From JALORV01 sp963703945 (GTDB taxonomy: Bacteria > Pseudomonadota > Gammaproteobacteria > Burkholderiales > Burkholderiaceae_F), in assembly GCA_963703945.1 (NCBI GenBank), contig CAVPGM010000020.1, forward strand, positions 1 through 64,000: a stretch of 64,000 bases of DNA, in the 5' to 3' direction. The notes under the pieces are model-generated. The model worked only from the letters and a program-made list of their open reading frames with translations. It was not told the origin of the DNA and ran no database searches. Below are positions 47,677-57,068 of this stretch, piece by piece; within the stretch, counting starts at the first letter, position 1; each line of letters opens with the position of its first letter. The position numbers and the translations under genes are program-made.

Positions 47677-49605
47677 TTACGCGAGCCGCATCGTCTCGGC
47701 GCGGACATCCTTGCCCAGGGCCTCGAACACCTTGGCGACGACGCCTTTGGCGTCGAGCCCGGCCTTGGCGTACATCGCCGCCGGCGTGTCCTGGTCGATA
47801 TAGAGGTCGGGAAGGACCATGGACCGCACCCGCAAGCCGCGGTCGAGCACGCCGTTCTCCGCCAGCGCCTGCATCACGAAGCTGCCGAAGCCGCCAATCG
47901 AGCCTTCCTCGATGGTGATCAGCACCTCGTGCTCGCGCGCCAGTCGCAGCAACAAGTCGACGTCGAGCGGCTTGGCGAACCGCGCGTCGGCGACGGTGGT
48001 CGACAGCCCGAGCGCGGCAAGTTCGTCGGCGGCCTTCAGGCATTCCGAGAGCCGCGTGCCATACGACAACAGCGCGATCTTGTGGCCCTCTCGGACGATG
48101 CGACCTTTGCCGATCTCGAGCGGACGGCCTTCGTCGGGAAGCGGCACGCCGATGCCCTCGCCGCGCGGATAGCGGAGCGCCGTCGGGCAATTGTTGATGG
48201 CGGCCTGGGTCGCAACCATGTGGACCAGCTCCGCCTCGTCAGCCGCCGCCATCAGAATGAAGCCGGGCAGGCAGCCGAGATAGGCGACGTCGAAGGAGCC
48301 GGCATGGGTCGGCCCGTCGGCGCCGACCAGCCCGGCCCGATCCATGACGAAGCGGACCGGCAGCTTCTGCAGCGCGACGTCATGGACCACCTGGTCATAG
48401 GCGCGCTGCAGGAAGGTCGAATAGATTGCGACGAAGGGTTTGTAGCCTTCGGCCGCCAGCCCGGCGGCAAACGTCACCGCGTGTTGCTCGGCAATGCCGA
48501 CGTCGAAGCACCGGTCGGGGAATTGGGCGCCGAATATGTCGAGGCCGGTTCCCGCCGGCATCGCCGCGGTGATGGCCACGATCTTGTCGTCCTTCTTCGC
48601 TTCCTTGACGAGGCTCTCCCCGAACACTTTGGTGTAGGCGGGCGCATGCGCCTTCGCCTTGACTTGCGTTCCGGTCGCCACGTCGAACTTGACGACGCCA
48701 TGGTACTTGTCCGCCGAGGTCTCGGCCGGCGGATAGCCCTTGCCCTTCTGGGTGACGACGTGCAGCAGGATCGGCCCCATGCGATTGGCGTCGCGCACGT
48801 TTCGCAGCACCGGAAGCAGGTGGTTCAGATTGTGTCCGTCGATCGGACCCGCATAGTAGAATCCGAGCTCCTCGAACAGCGTCCCGCCATGGGTGATCAT
48901 GTTGCGGGTGAATTCCTCGGCGCGAACCGCCTGCTCATGGAGGCGGCGGGGCAGACGGTTCGCGAGCTCGCGGCCGATTTCGCGCAGCGACATATACGGG
49001 CGGCCGGTCAGCAGCCGGGTCAGATATGCCGACAAGGCCCCGACGGGCGGAGCGATCGACATATCGTTGTCGTTGAGGATCACGATGAGATTGGAATCCA
49101 TCGCGCCGGCATTGTTCATCGCCTCATAGGCCATGCCGGCGGACATCGCCCCATCCCCGATCACGCAGACGACGTGGTTCTTGCCTCCGTTGAGATCGCG
49201 GGCCACCGCCATGCCGAGCCCGGCCGAGATGGAGGTCGACGAGTGCGCCGCGCCGAACGGGTCGTATTCGCTCTCCACGCGCTTGGTGAATCCGGAGAGG
49301 CCGCCGCCCTGGCGCAGCGTGCGAATGCGATCGCGCCGGCCGGTGATGATCTTGTGGGGGTAGGCTTGGTGGCCCACGTCCCAGATCAGCCGGTCTCGCG
49401 GGGTGTCGAAAGTATAATGGAGGGCGACGGTGAGTTCGACGACTCCCAATCCCGCGCCGAGATGCCCGCCGGTCTCGGCGACGGCGTCGATCATTTCCTG
49501 CCGCAGCTCGTCAGCCAATTGACGCAGCTCGTGCGGCTCCAGACGACGCAAATCGTGAGGAGTCTTAACGCGGTCGAGCAATGGGGTCGTGGATGACTGA
49601 ACCAC
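47677..49605 (-). CDS. dxs: 1-deoxy-D-xylulose-5-phosphate synthase
   Basis: TPP-dependent first enzyme of the MEP isoprenoid pathway; 642 residues. The GTG at 49605 is chosen because gggagaagatcct precedes it. Seen: DVGHQAYPHKIITGRRDRIR, the TPP motif VIGDGAMSAGMAYEAMNNAG, GPIDGHNLNHLLPVL, the Glu of the second TPP domain in DVGIAEQHAVTFAAGLA, and GPTHAGSFDVAYL. All three domains are complete. Its normal downstream neighbour tlyA is separated by the IS481 remnant, and its usual upstream neighbour xseB lies 5.5 kb away beyond the Ku/LigD block, so this locus has been opened twice. Confidence 0.97.
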   Translation of the reverse strand: MVQSSTTPLLDRVKTPHDLRRLEPHELRQLADELRQEMIDAVAETGGHLGAGLGVVELTVALHYTFDTPRDRLIWDVGHQAYPHKIITGRRDRIRTLRQGGGLSGFTKRVESEYDPFGAAHSSTSISAGLGMAVARDLNGGKNHVVCVIGDGAMSAGMAYEAMNNAGAMDSNLIVILNDNDMSIAPPVGALSAYLTRLLTGRPYMSLREIGRELANRLPRRLHEQAVRAEEFTRNMITHGGTLFEELGFYYAGPIDGHNLNHLLPVLRNVRDANRMGPILLHVVTQKGKGYPPAETSADKYHGVVKFDVATGTQVKAKAHAPAYTKVFGESLVKEAKKDDKIVAITAAMPAGTGLDIFGAQFPDRCFDVGIAEQHAVTFAAGLAAEGYKPFVAIYSTFLQRAYDQVVHDVALQKLPVRFVMDRAGLVGADGPTHAGSFDVAYLGCLPGFILMAAADEAELVHMVATQAAINNCPTALRYPRGEGIGVPLPDEGRPLEIGKGRIVREGHKIALLSYGTRLSECLKAADELAALGLSTTVADARFAKPLDVDLLLRLAREHEVLITIEEGSIGGFGSFVMQALAENGVLDRGLRVRSMVLPDLYIDQDTPAAMYAKAGLDAKGVVAKVFEALGKDVRAETMRLA

Positions 49606-49789
49606 AGGATCTTCTCCCAGGGGGGGGTCGGTAAAGGCATGAATGGATGGCTTACACCAGATGTTAGGACAAGCCAATTAGCCAGGGAGTGGCGCAGGTT
49701 GCGCCGGAATTCCCCCGAGCGGGAACCAGTACACCCCGAGATGCGTTTTATTTCAACGGCCTAGCGCCACAGCCGCAGAGTAGGATGTC

Positions 49790-50707
49790 ATGGCACCGCG
49801 TGCAAACTGGAAAGGTTACCTGAAACTTTCCCTGGTCTCTTGCGCGGTTGCGCTCTTTCCCGCGACGTCGACCAGCCAGCGAGTTCGCTTCAACATCCTT
49901 AGTCGCAAGACGGGCCATCGGGTTCGGTACGACGTGGTCGACGCCGAAACGGGCGACCCGGTGCCGGAGGACGAGCGGGTCAAGGGCTATAAGGTCGAGA
50001 ACGACGCCTATGTCCTGGTCGAGGACGACGAGTTCGACAAAGTCGCGCTGGAGAGCACCCATACGATCGACATCGAATCGTTCGTGCCGCGCAGCGAGGT
50101 GGATGCGATCTATCTCGATGCCCCGTACTATCTCGTTCCCGACGATCGCATTGCTCAGGAAGCGTTCGCGGTCATCCGCGAGGCGATGAAGAAAGAGGAC
50201 ATGGTGGGGCTGGCCCGCGTGGTCCTCAACCGTCGCGAGCGCATCGTGATGATCGAGCCGCGCGGGAAGGGTCTGCTGGTCACGACGCTGCATTACAAGA
50301 ACGAAGTCCGCAACGACGCCGTCTATTTCGAGGATATACCGGACCTCAAGATCGGCTCCGATATGCTTGATCTTGCTATGCATATCGTCGAGACCAAGGC
50401 GGCGCATTTCGATCCGGCGAAGTTCGAGGATCGCTACGAGCAGGCCGTCGCCGAGCTGATCCAGTCGAAGCGGGCCGGCCAGATCGTCACCGTCAAGCCG
50501 TCGCCGCGGCCGAGCAATGTGGTCAATCTGATGGATGCATTGCGCCGCAGCGTCCAGTCGGAGCAGGGGGCGGGCGGCGCCAAGCCGGGCAAGCGGGCGA
50601 AAGAGTTGAAGCCGGGCAAGACGCAGGCCCCCGCGGCGGCCCGCACGAAATCCGCCGCCAAGGACAGCGCGCCCGCCAAGCGGAAGCGAATGAAGAAAGC
50701 AGGGTAG
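49790..50707 (+). CDS. ku: Non-homologous end joining protein Ku
   Basis: Bacterial Ku homodimer that rings broken DNA ends and recruits LigD; 305 residues. Start region ANWKGYLKLSLVSCAVALFP is characteristic. Then TGHRVRYDVVDAETGDPVPE (the family usually has a KGY-containing segment, here VKGYKVENDAYVLVEDDEFD), LARVVLNRRERIVMIEPRGK and FDPAKFEDRYEQAVAELIQS. After about residue 245 comes a Lys/Ala/Pro-rich tail (KAKRKRMKKAG-like end) of the type that binds DNA. It stands three bases before ligD, so the two form an operon. It is divergent from dxs over 184 bases. Confidence 0.96.
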   Translation: MAPRANWKGYLKLSLVSCAVALFPATSTSQRVRFNILSRKTGHRVRYDVVDAETGDPVPEDERVKGYKVENDAYVLVEDDEFDKVALESTHTIDIESFVPRSEVDAIYLDAPYYLVPDDRIAQEAFAVIREAMKKEDMVGLARVVLNRRERIVMIEPRGKGLLVTTLHYKNEVRNDAVYFEDIPDLKIGSDMLDLAMHIVETKAAHFDPAKFEDRYEQAVAELIQSKRAGQIVTVKPSPRPSNVVNLMDALRRSVQSEQGAGGAKPGKRAKELKPGKTQAPAAARTKSAAKDSAPAKRKRMKKAG

Positions 50708-50710
50708 GCG

Positions 50711-53433
50711 GTGGCGCTCGATCTCTATCGCCGCAAGCGCAAGTTCGACGTCACTCCCGAGCCTCGCGGCAAGCGCGCCCGCGCGCAAGGAAACAGCTTC
50801 GTCGTACAGAAGCACGCGGCGCGCCGCCTTCATTATGATTTCCGGCTCGAACTCGACGGAGTGTTGAAGAGCTGGGCGGTGACGAAGGGCCCGAGCCTCG
50901 TGGCCGGGGAGAAGCGCCTCGCCGTGCAGGTGGAGGACCACCCCCTCGAATATGGCGAGTTCGAAGGCACCATCCCGAAGGGCCAGTATGGCGGCGGCAC
51001 GGTCATGCTATGGGATCGCGGCCGCTGGATCCCGGATGGCGATCCGCACGCCGGCTACAACAAGGGGCACCTGAGCTTCACGCTGGAAGGCGAGAAGCTG
51101 AAGGGCCGTTGGCATCTGGTGCGGATGCGTGCGCGTCCTCGGGACAAGCACGAGAACTGGCTTCTGATCAAGGCCGAGGACGCCGAGGCGCGCGGCAGCG
51201 CCGATCCCGACATTCTCGACCAGGATACGCTCTCGGTCGCAACGCGGCGTTCGCTCGATGAGATCGCCGCGGGACGGGCGCCGAAGATCCGCTCCAAGGT
51301 GAAGGCCGCCGCCGTTTGGAACTCGGTGGCGCGGCGTGAGCACGCCAATGCCACAGCTGCTGCCGCTGTCGATCCACCCTCTGCGCCAGCGTCGCCGGCC
51401 CGCCCGTCCGCCTCGGCCCGCCCTGCGCGATCGCGCGCAACCAGAGGCCGGCGGCCGGACATGCGCGCAGCGAATGGAGCGGGCTCCGCATTGCTTCCGA
51501 AATTCGTTCCGCCGGCGCTCGCTGAGTTTGCGAGCAATCCTCTAGATAATGATGATTTCGTTCATGAAATTAAGTTCGACGGCTACCGCATACAGGCCCG
51601 GTTCGACCATGGAAACGTCACCCTGAGGAGCCGCAACGGTCTCGACTGGACCGCGCGGTTTCGCCCTGTCGCCGCGGCCGTCGCGCGTCTTCCAGCGACG
51701 ACCGCGTTGATCGACGGCGAGATCGTCGTCCCCGACAAAAACGGGGTGTCGGACTTCTCGGCGCTGCAGGCTGCGCTCAAGGAGCGCCGGGCAGACAGCT
51801 TTATTTATTACGTTTTTGATCTTCTCCATCTCGACGGCCGCGACCTGACGGGAGAGCCGCTGATCGCGCGCAAGGCAGCGCTGGAAGCGCTGCTCGCCAA
51901 AGATCGGGATAACCCGGTCGTGCGCCTGAGCGAGCACTTGAGCGAGCGCGGCACGGTCGTGTTCGAGCATGCCCGCCGCATGGGGCTCGAAGGCATCGTC
52001 TCCAAGCGCATCGATGCGCCGTACCGCTCGGGGCGCACGCGCGACTGGCTCAAACGCAAATGCTCGGCGCGGCAGGAATTCGTCGTGGGGGGCTTCACGC
52101 TCGCGGCCGGCTCACGCCGGGCGATCGGGGCGCTCGTGGTCGGCGCCTACGAGAGCGGAAAGCTGCGATACGCCGGGCGCATCGGCACCGGATACACCAA
52201 CGAGATTGCGCAGGATCTATGGAGCCGGCTCGACCCGATGCGGATCGAGCGCTCGCCCTTTGCAAGCCTGCCGGCGGACGAGCGGCGGCGCAACATGATC
52301 TGGGTCAGGCCGGAACTCGTGATCGAGGCCGATCTGCGCGGCTGGACCGGGGGCGGGCTGGTTCGCCAGGCCGCGTTCAAGGGCGTGCGTGAGGATAAAG
52401 CTCCCATCGAGGTGATGCGCGAAATGCCAACGGTCACGACGTCATCCAGCGCCAGGGCGCGCAGCCGCAAACCATCGCCGCCGACGCCGGCGCCGAAGCA
52501 GCATAACAGCCGGGGGAATGGCGGCGGGCGAAATCCCGGCGACCCCCCGGTGCGGTTCACCAATCTCGACCGCGTCTATTGGCCCGATATCGGCCTGACC
52601 AAGCAGGCGCTCGCCGACTATTACACGGCGATCTGGGGCTGGATCGCCCCGCATATCGTGCGCCGGCCGCTTTCACTGCTGCGTTGCCCGAACGGCGTCG
52701 ACGCAGAGTGCTTCGTGCAGAAGCACGCGCACGACACCTTCGATCGCCGCCGCATCTTGTCCATCAACGACGATGGCGAGGAGGTGATCGCGATCGAGAC
52801 GCCTGGACGGCCTGCTCGCGCTGGTTCAGGCGGGCGTGCTCGAAGTGCATGTGTGGGGCACGACCATCGACCATATCGATCTGTGCGATCGCATCGTATT
52901 CGACCTCGATCCGGCGCCGGACGTCGGCTGGCCCGAGGTGATCGCCGCGGCGCGCGAGGTGCGCGACCGTCTCGCCGCGGTCGGGCTCGAAGAGCTTCGT
53001 GAAGACCTCGGGCGGCAAGGGTTTGCATATCGTCGCTCCGATCGACGGCGCCGACTGGGCGACGGCGAAGGAATTCACCCGGCAGGTCGCGCTCGCCATG
53101 TCGCGCGACGCGCCGAGCAAGTACCTTGCCAAGATGACCAAGAGTGCGCGGCAGGGCCGCATCTTCATCGACTATCTGCGCAACGGGCGCGGGGCGACCG
53201 CAATCGCCGCCTATTCGCCGCGCGCGCGACCCGGCGCCGCGGTGTCGACCCCGGTCGACTGGTCCGAGTTGAGCGGCAAGCTTTCGCCCGACCGCTACAC
53301 CGTGCTCAATCTGCCGAGCCGGCTTGCGCGGCTGAAAGCCGATCCTTGGGCGGAGATGGCACAGCTGCGCCAGCAATTGCCGGGGTTAGGGAACAGTACA
53401 AACGCCGCTGACTTGAAGCGTGAGTCACGGTAG
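50711..53433 (+). pseudogene. ligD: ATP-dependent DNA ligase D (PE-Lig-Pol order) with two +1 frameshifts
   Basis: End-joining ligase, GTG start. The 3'-phosphoesterase domain comes first (FVVQKHAARRLHYDFRLELD). An Ala/Pro linker follows, then the ligase domain with the nucleotidyl Lys in FVHEIKFDGYRIQARF and GLEGIVSKRIDAPYRSGRTR. The Pol domain starts RFTNLDRVYWPDIGLTKQAL. Frame is lost near 52801-52804, one extra base before LDGLLALVQAGVLEVHVWGT. It is lost again near 52988-52993, one extra base before KTSGGKGLHIVAPIDG. The third frame ends at 53433. Removing both bases gives about 906 residues. The ligase and phosphoesterase parts are unaffected; the polymerase part would be truncated. Two errors of the same type 190 bases apart suggest consensus error. 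Confidence 0.9.
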
Positions 53434-53440
53434 CATCCAA

Positions 53441-53743
53441 ATGATGGACCGCGCCCAGGTAATCGCCAAACTCAAATCCGTCGAACCCGAACTCAGGGCG
53501 CACGGCGTCGGAGCGCTTTACTTGTTCGGCTCCTATGCTCGCAACGAGGCGCGTGAGAATTCCGACGTCGATGTATTCGTCGACCCTGGCACGCAAGACT
53601 TTTTCGGCCTGGAGCACTTCGTCGGGGCTTACGAAGTGATCCGACGAGCCGTTCCAGGCCGCGACATTGGTTATGGGACGCGTAACGGTCTATCCAAATA
53701 CATCCGAGACGCAGTCGAACGGGAAGCTATTCAGGTATTCTGA
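53441..53743 (+). CDS. mntA: MntA-like minimal nucleotidyltransferase (antitoxin partner)
   Basis: About 100 residues. The nucleotidyltransferase motif GALYLFGSYARNEARENSDV continues to DVFVD, giving the GS-x10-D-x-D arrangement of MNT proteins. In MntA/HepT pairs this enzyme adds AMP residues to the HEPN toxin and silences it. I chose the ATG at 53441, after the ligD stop; a GTG at 53420 would overlap ligD by 14 bases. Its stop overlaps the start of the HEPN gene by one base, as is normal for the pair. Identification is by motif and partner. Confidence 0.88.
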   Translation: MMDRAQVIAKLKSVEPELRAHGVGALYLFGSYARNEARENSDVDVFVDPGTQDFFGLEHFVGAYEVIRRAVPGRDIGYGTRNGLSKYIRDAVEREAIQVF

Positions 53744-54090
53744 TGGCCGCGACCAAGTCGCCGCTCATGCGGCTCGGCCATATTCGGGACGAGATCGCCA
53801 ATCTTCTGCAAGCGCTCAAGGGCGTCGATTACTCGTCCTTTTCCACCAGTTATTGGATGGTTCGAACCACTGAACGTGCCATTCTTATTATTGCGGAAGC
53901 TGCAAAGACGCTGCCACCCGAGTTAACGGATCGGTACCCGGACGTGGAGTGGCCTGCCATTCGCGGCATGGCCAACATCCTCCGACATGAGTATGAGCGT
54001 GTCGAAACGGAGGTCCTTTGGCGTGTCGTCACCGAAAGCTTGCCCAAACTCGCTTCGGTCATCGACCGGATGATCGTGGAGCACTCGTAA
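53743..54090 (+). CDS. hepT: HepT-like HEPN ribonuclease toxin (DUF86)
   Basis: A 115-residue, mostly helical HEPN protein: RLGHIRDEIANLLQALKGVD, then MVRTTERAILIIAEAAKTLP, WPAIRGMANILRHEYERVET and VLWRVVTESLPKLASVIDRM. HEPN RNases use an R-x4-6-H motif. Here the segment is RGMANILRHEY, with the nearest upstream Arg eight positions before the His and another Arg directly before it, so the motif is variant. The H-x-Y tyrosine, the AMPylation target in characterised pairs, is present. It is encoded in a coupled pair with the nucleotidyltransferase. Toxic RNase activity is inferred from the family. Confidence 0.86.
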   Translation: MAATKSPLMRLGHIRDEIANLLQALKGVDYSSFSTSYWMVRTTERAILIIAEAAKTLPPELTDRYPDVEWPAIRGMANILRHEYERVETEVLWRVVTESLPKLASVIDRMIVEHS

Positions 54091-54101
54091 CGAACCTGAC
54101 C

Positions 54102-55016
54102 TCACTCCGGCAGTGGCGTGAACTCGGCGTCGCCCGGCACGGGGTCGAAGCGGCCGGACTTCCAGTCCGCCTTGGCGGCCTCGATGCGGTCCTTGCGCGA
54201 GGAGACGAAGTTCCACCAGATGTAGCGCGGCCCGTCGGACGCAGCGCCGCCGAGGATGGCCAGCCGCGCGGGCAAAACCGCGGTCACCGTGATGCGGTCG
54301 CTCGGCCGAAACACCAGCAGCCGGCCGGCGGCAAAGCGATCGCCCTGAATGTCGATCTCGCCGGAGACGACATAGATCGCGCACTCCTCCGCCTCTGCGT
54401 CGAGCGGCAGGCTCGCGCCGGCGTCCAGCGTCACATCGGCGAAGATCGTATGGGTGAGCGTCGCGAGCGGCGACGTCTTGCCATACAGCGAGCCCGCGAT
54501 GACGCGCACCGTCTTGCCTTCGCCCGCCTCGACCGGAAGCTCGGCCGCATCGTGGTGGACGAAAGCGGGCGCGCTCTCCTCCAGGGCGGCCGGCATGGCG
54601 ACCCAGCACTGCAGCCCGTGCAGCGGTTCGCCGGCGCGGCGGCGCTCCGGCGCGGTGCGTTCGGAATGGGCGATGCCGCGGCCCGCGGTCATCCAGTTGA
54701 CCTCGCCCGGCCGGATGGCGGCGACGCTGCCCAGGCTGTCGCGGTGCAGGATCTCGCCGGTGAACAGATAGGTGACGGTGGCAAGCCCGATATGCGGATG
54801 CGGGCGCACATCGAGGCCCTGGCCGCTGCGGAATTCCACCGGCCCCATCTCGTCGAGGAAGATGAACGGGCCCACCATGCGGCGCCGCGATGAGGGCAGG
54901 GCCCGGCGCACGAGAAAGCTGCCGAGGTCGCTCGTGCGCGGCACGATCACCTGGGCGATCGCCTCGCAGGCGAGCTCATCGCCAGGAGACGGGTCCGGTG
55001 CGGGAACGAAGCTCAT
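54102..55016 (-). CDS. Pirin family protein
   Basis: A bicupin protein of 304 residues from the ATG at 55016. The metal-binding cupin motifs are seen: GLDVRPHPHIGLATVTYLF (two His), HRDSLGS, GEVNWMTAGRGIAHSERT (His plus the Glu/His set) and EPLHGLQCWVAMP. The C-terminal pirin domain includes GEIDIQGDRFAAGRLLVF and GPRYIWWNFVSSRKDRIEAA. Some bacterial pirins have quercetinase activity and others are redox-linked regulators; no partner here decides between them. A longer ORF to 55070 is not pirin-like at its N-terminus. It lies downstream of xseB on the same strand, 71 bases away. Confidence 0.93.
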   Translation of the reverse strand: MSFVPAPDPSPGDELACEAIAQVIVPRTSDLGSFLVRRALPSSRRRMVGPFIFLDEMGPVEFRSGQGLDVRPHPHIGLATVTYLFTGEILHRDSLGSVAAIRPGEVNWMTAGRGIAHSERTAPERRRAGEPLHGLQCWVAMPAALEESAPAFVHHDAAELPVEAGEGKTVRVIAGSLYGKTSPLATLTHTIFADVTLDAGASLPLDAEAEECAIYVVSGEIDIQGDRFAAGRLLVFRPSDRITVTAVLPARLAILGGAASDGPRYIWWNFVSSRKDRIEAAKADWKSGRFDPVPGDAEFTPLPE

Positions 55017-55087
55017 GCGCGTCTCCACCCTTGCTGCGCGGATACCGGGGCCAAGCGGCCAAACGTCCACATCGTTCCGGGATGCAC

Positions 55088-55339
55088 CTAGCCGATATCC
55101 AGCGGCTCGGTCCCCTTCGGCTTGCCGCTCGCGTCGAGCGTGATCTTCTCGACGCGCGCCTCCGCCTGCCGCAATAAATCCTCGCAGCGCCGCTTGAGCG
55201 CCTCGCCGCGCTCGTAGATCGCAACCGATTCCTCGAGCGGCGCCTTGCCTTCCTCCAGGCGCTTCACGATCGATTCGAGCTCCTCGATCGCCTTCTCGAA
55301 GCTGAGCGTGCTGACGTCGTTCGAATTGTTCTCCGCCAT
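55088..55339 (-). CDS. xseB: Exodeoxyribonuclease VII small subunit
   Basis: An 83-residue helical subunit that wraps XseA in the ssDNA exonuclease VII complex. Typical sequence: LSFEKAIEELESIVKRLEEG, then PLEESVAIYERGEALKRRCE and LLRQAEARVEKITL. In related genomes it is followed directly by dxs, and here dxs is displaced by Ku/LigD, the MNT/HEPN pair and pirin. The start ATG is at 55339. xseA is not in the window. Confidence 0.94.
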   Translation of the reverse strand: MAENNSNDVSTLSFEKAIEELESIVKRLEEGKAPLEESVAIYERGEALKRRCEDLLRQAEARVEKITLDASGKPKGTEPLDIG

Positions 55340-55409
55340 CCCTTGGCCTTACGAAGGAGGTTCGCCCGCAAGAGGAGGCGCGGCTGACATTAGCATCTCT
55401 GCGCCTTCG

Positions 55410-56804
55410 CTACATCGGCTCCGGCGCGGTCGCCGGGGCATGGTCGCGCGGCTCGGCGTGGCCGATTACGCGCTTGATCTCGGGGAACCGGCGCCGCACC
55501 TCGCCTTCCAACTCGTCGACCTCCTCATGCACGTCGATGACGGTGCGCGAGGGGTCGACCGTGCAGTGGAAGACGACGAGTTCTCCCTCGGGCGTTTCGC
55601 GCACCCGCACGTCGTGGACATTGCGCAGGATGGGATGCTCGCCCGCAAGCTCGGCGAGGGCGGCGCGTAATTGGGCGACCCGCGCCGCCGGGGCGTCGCG
55701 GCCGCGCAGGCGGCGCGCCTGCAGCGGCTCGATATGAGTCTCCACTTCGACCGGGCCGAGTTCGGCGGCGACCGCCTCTTCGAGCCCGGTCGCGATCTCA
55801 TGCGCTCGCCCGAGCGGGAGCGCGCCATCCACCTCCACGTCGACGGCGACTGCGAGCCTGTCGCCGATCGAATGCACCGTCAGGTGGTGGACGGCAACCC
55901 CGCGATTGCGCGCGATCACCATGATGCGGTCCTGCACTGACTCGTTGTCGAGGGCGATGGGGGTCGTGCTGACGGTCACATCGGCTTCGCCGAGCGCGTT
56001 CGCGACCGCGTTCTGCAGCCTTCCCTTGAGCGCGGCGAGACGGTCGAGCGGCATGGTTCGCGGCACGGCGATCGCCACCTCAACGAAATCGCGGTGTCCC
56101 ACGGTGCGGACGCGCAGCCGGTCGACCCGCACCACGCCGGGCACCGCGAGGACGATGCTCCTCACCTTTTCCGGCACGCCCCGCGGGGCGGTATCCATCA
56201 GCGCCTGGATCGTGCGCCGGCCGAGCCGCACCCCCAGCCACGCCACGATTGCAGCCACCGCGAGCGCCGCCGCCGAGTCGCCCCATGCGTAACCGACCCC
56301 GGCCAAGGCGAGCCCGGCAATGACCGCGATCGACCCGAAAAGGTCCGACGCGAAATGCAGCGAGTCGGCTTCCAGCGCCTGGCTTTTCGTCTCGCGCGCG
56401 GTTTTCCGCAACACATGGGCTCGCCAGCCATTGACCGCCATTTCGATGGCCAGCACGGCGAAAGGAATGAATGAAAAGATTGGCGGCGCGCTGCCCTGTA
56501 CGAGGTGCTGCACCGCTTCGACCGTAATGCCTCCAGCAAGGATGAAAAGCAGCGCAGTCGCCACCAGCGCGGCAAGGCTTTCAACCTTGCCGTGGCCATA
56601 GTGGTGTTCCTCGTCGGGCGGAAGATCGGAAATCCGCACCGCATACCAGGTGACGAGCGTCGCCCCGAGATCGATCAGGCTGTGAAGCGCGTCGGAGATC
56701 AGAGCAAGGCTGCCGATCACCACGCCGACCACGAACTTCGCGGCTGCGAGCGATCCGCTCGCAAGCGCGGAACCTGCGGCAACCTTTTCCTTCTTGCTCC
56801 ACAT
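55410..56804 (-). CDS. Cation diffusion facilitator with extended duplicated cytoplasmic domain
   Basis: Inner-membrane divalent metal/proton antiporter of 464 residues from the ATG at 56804. Six membrane segments cover about residues 12-200. Metal-site motifs are ISDALHSLIDLGATL (TM2) and ADSLHFASDLFGSIAV (TM5). HHYGHGKVESLAALVATALL matches the family loop. The C-terminus is about 250 residues, long enough for two or three ferredoxin-like dimerisation domains: VPGVVRVDRLRVRTVGHRDF starts one, VDVEVDGALPLGRAHEIATG is in the second, and VVFHCTVDPSRTVIDVHEEV in a third. This resembles CDFs with multiple regulatory domains. An in-frame ATG at 56930 would add 42 residues without family similarity. 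The metal is not predictable. Confidence 0.88.
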   Translation of the reverse strand: MWSKKEKVAAGSALASGSLAAAKFVVGVVIGSLALISDALHSLIDLGATLVTWYAVRISDLPPDEEHHYGHGKVESLAALVATALLFILAGGITVEAVQHLVQGSAPPIFSFIPFAVLAIEMAVNGWRAHVLRKTARETKSQALEADSLHFASDLFGSIAVIAGLALAGVGYAWGDSAAALAVAAIVAWLGVRLGRRTIQALMDTAPRGVPEKVRSIVLAVPGVVRVDRLRVRTVGHRDFVEVAIAVPRTMPLDRLAALKGRLQNAVANALGEADVTVSTTPIALDNESVQDRIMVIARNRGVAVHHLTVHSIGDRLAVAVDVEVDGALPLGRAHEIATGLEEAVAAELGPVEVETHIEPLQARRLRGRDAPAARVAQLRAALAELAGEHPILRNVHDVRVRETPEGELVVFHCTVDPSRTVIDVHEEVDELEGEVRRRFPEIKRVIGHAEPRDHAPATAPEPM

Positions 56805-57068
56805 GCGTGATCGGTCCGCCAGAGATATGGATCCCGTCTGTTCGGTCAGGCCTAGATAATCGGATTGTCGAGGGTTTTCCACCGAGCGTCGCCAGGCTGC
56901 TTCTGTGCGAAGCCGGTTCTGGGTGGTCATGCGAGCCGCGATTATTGATCGGCAGGTGGGACCGTTTGTTCGCTGAGCGCGTTGACGTTTCACCGCGGCC
57001 CAGTCCCGTCTTTGCTCAACAATGCATCAGTCGCCGCCTCCGCCTACCTCTTGTTCACGTCTGCGATA

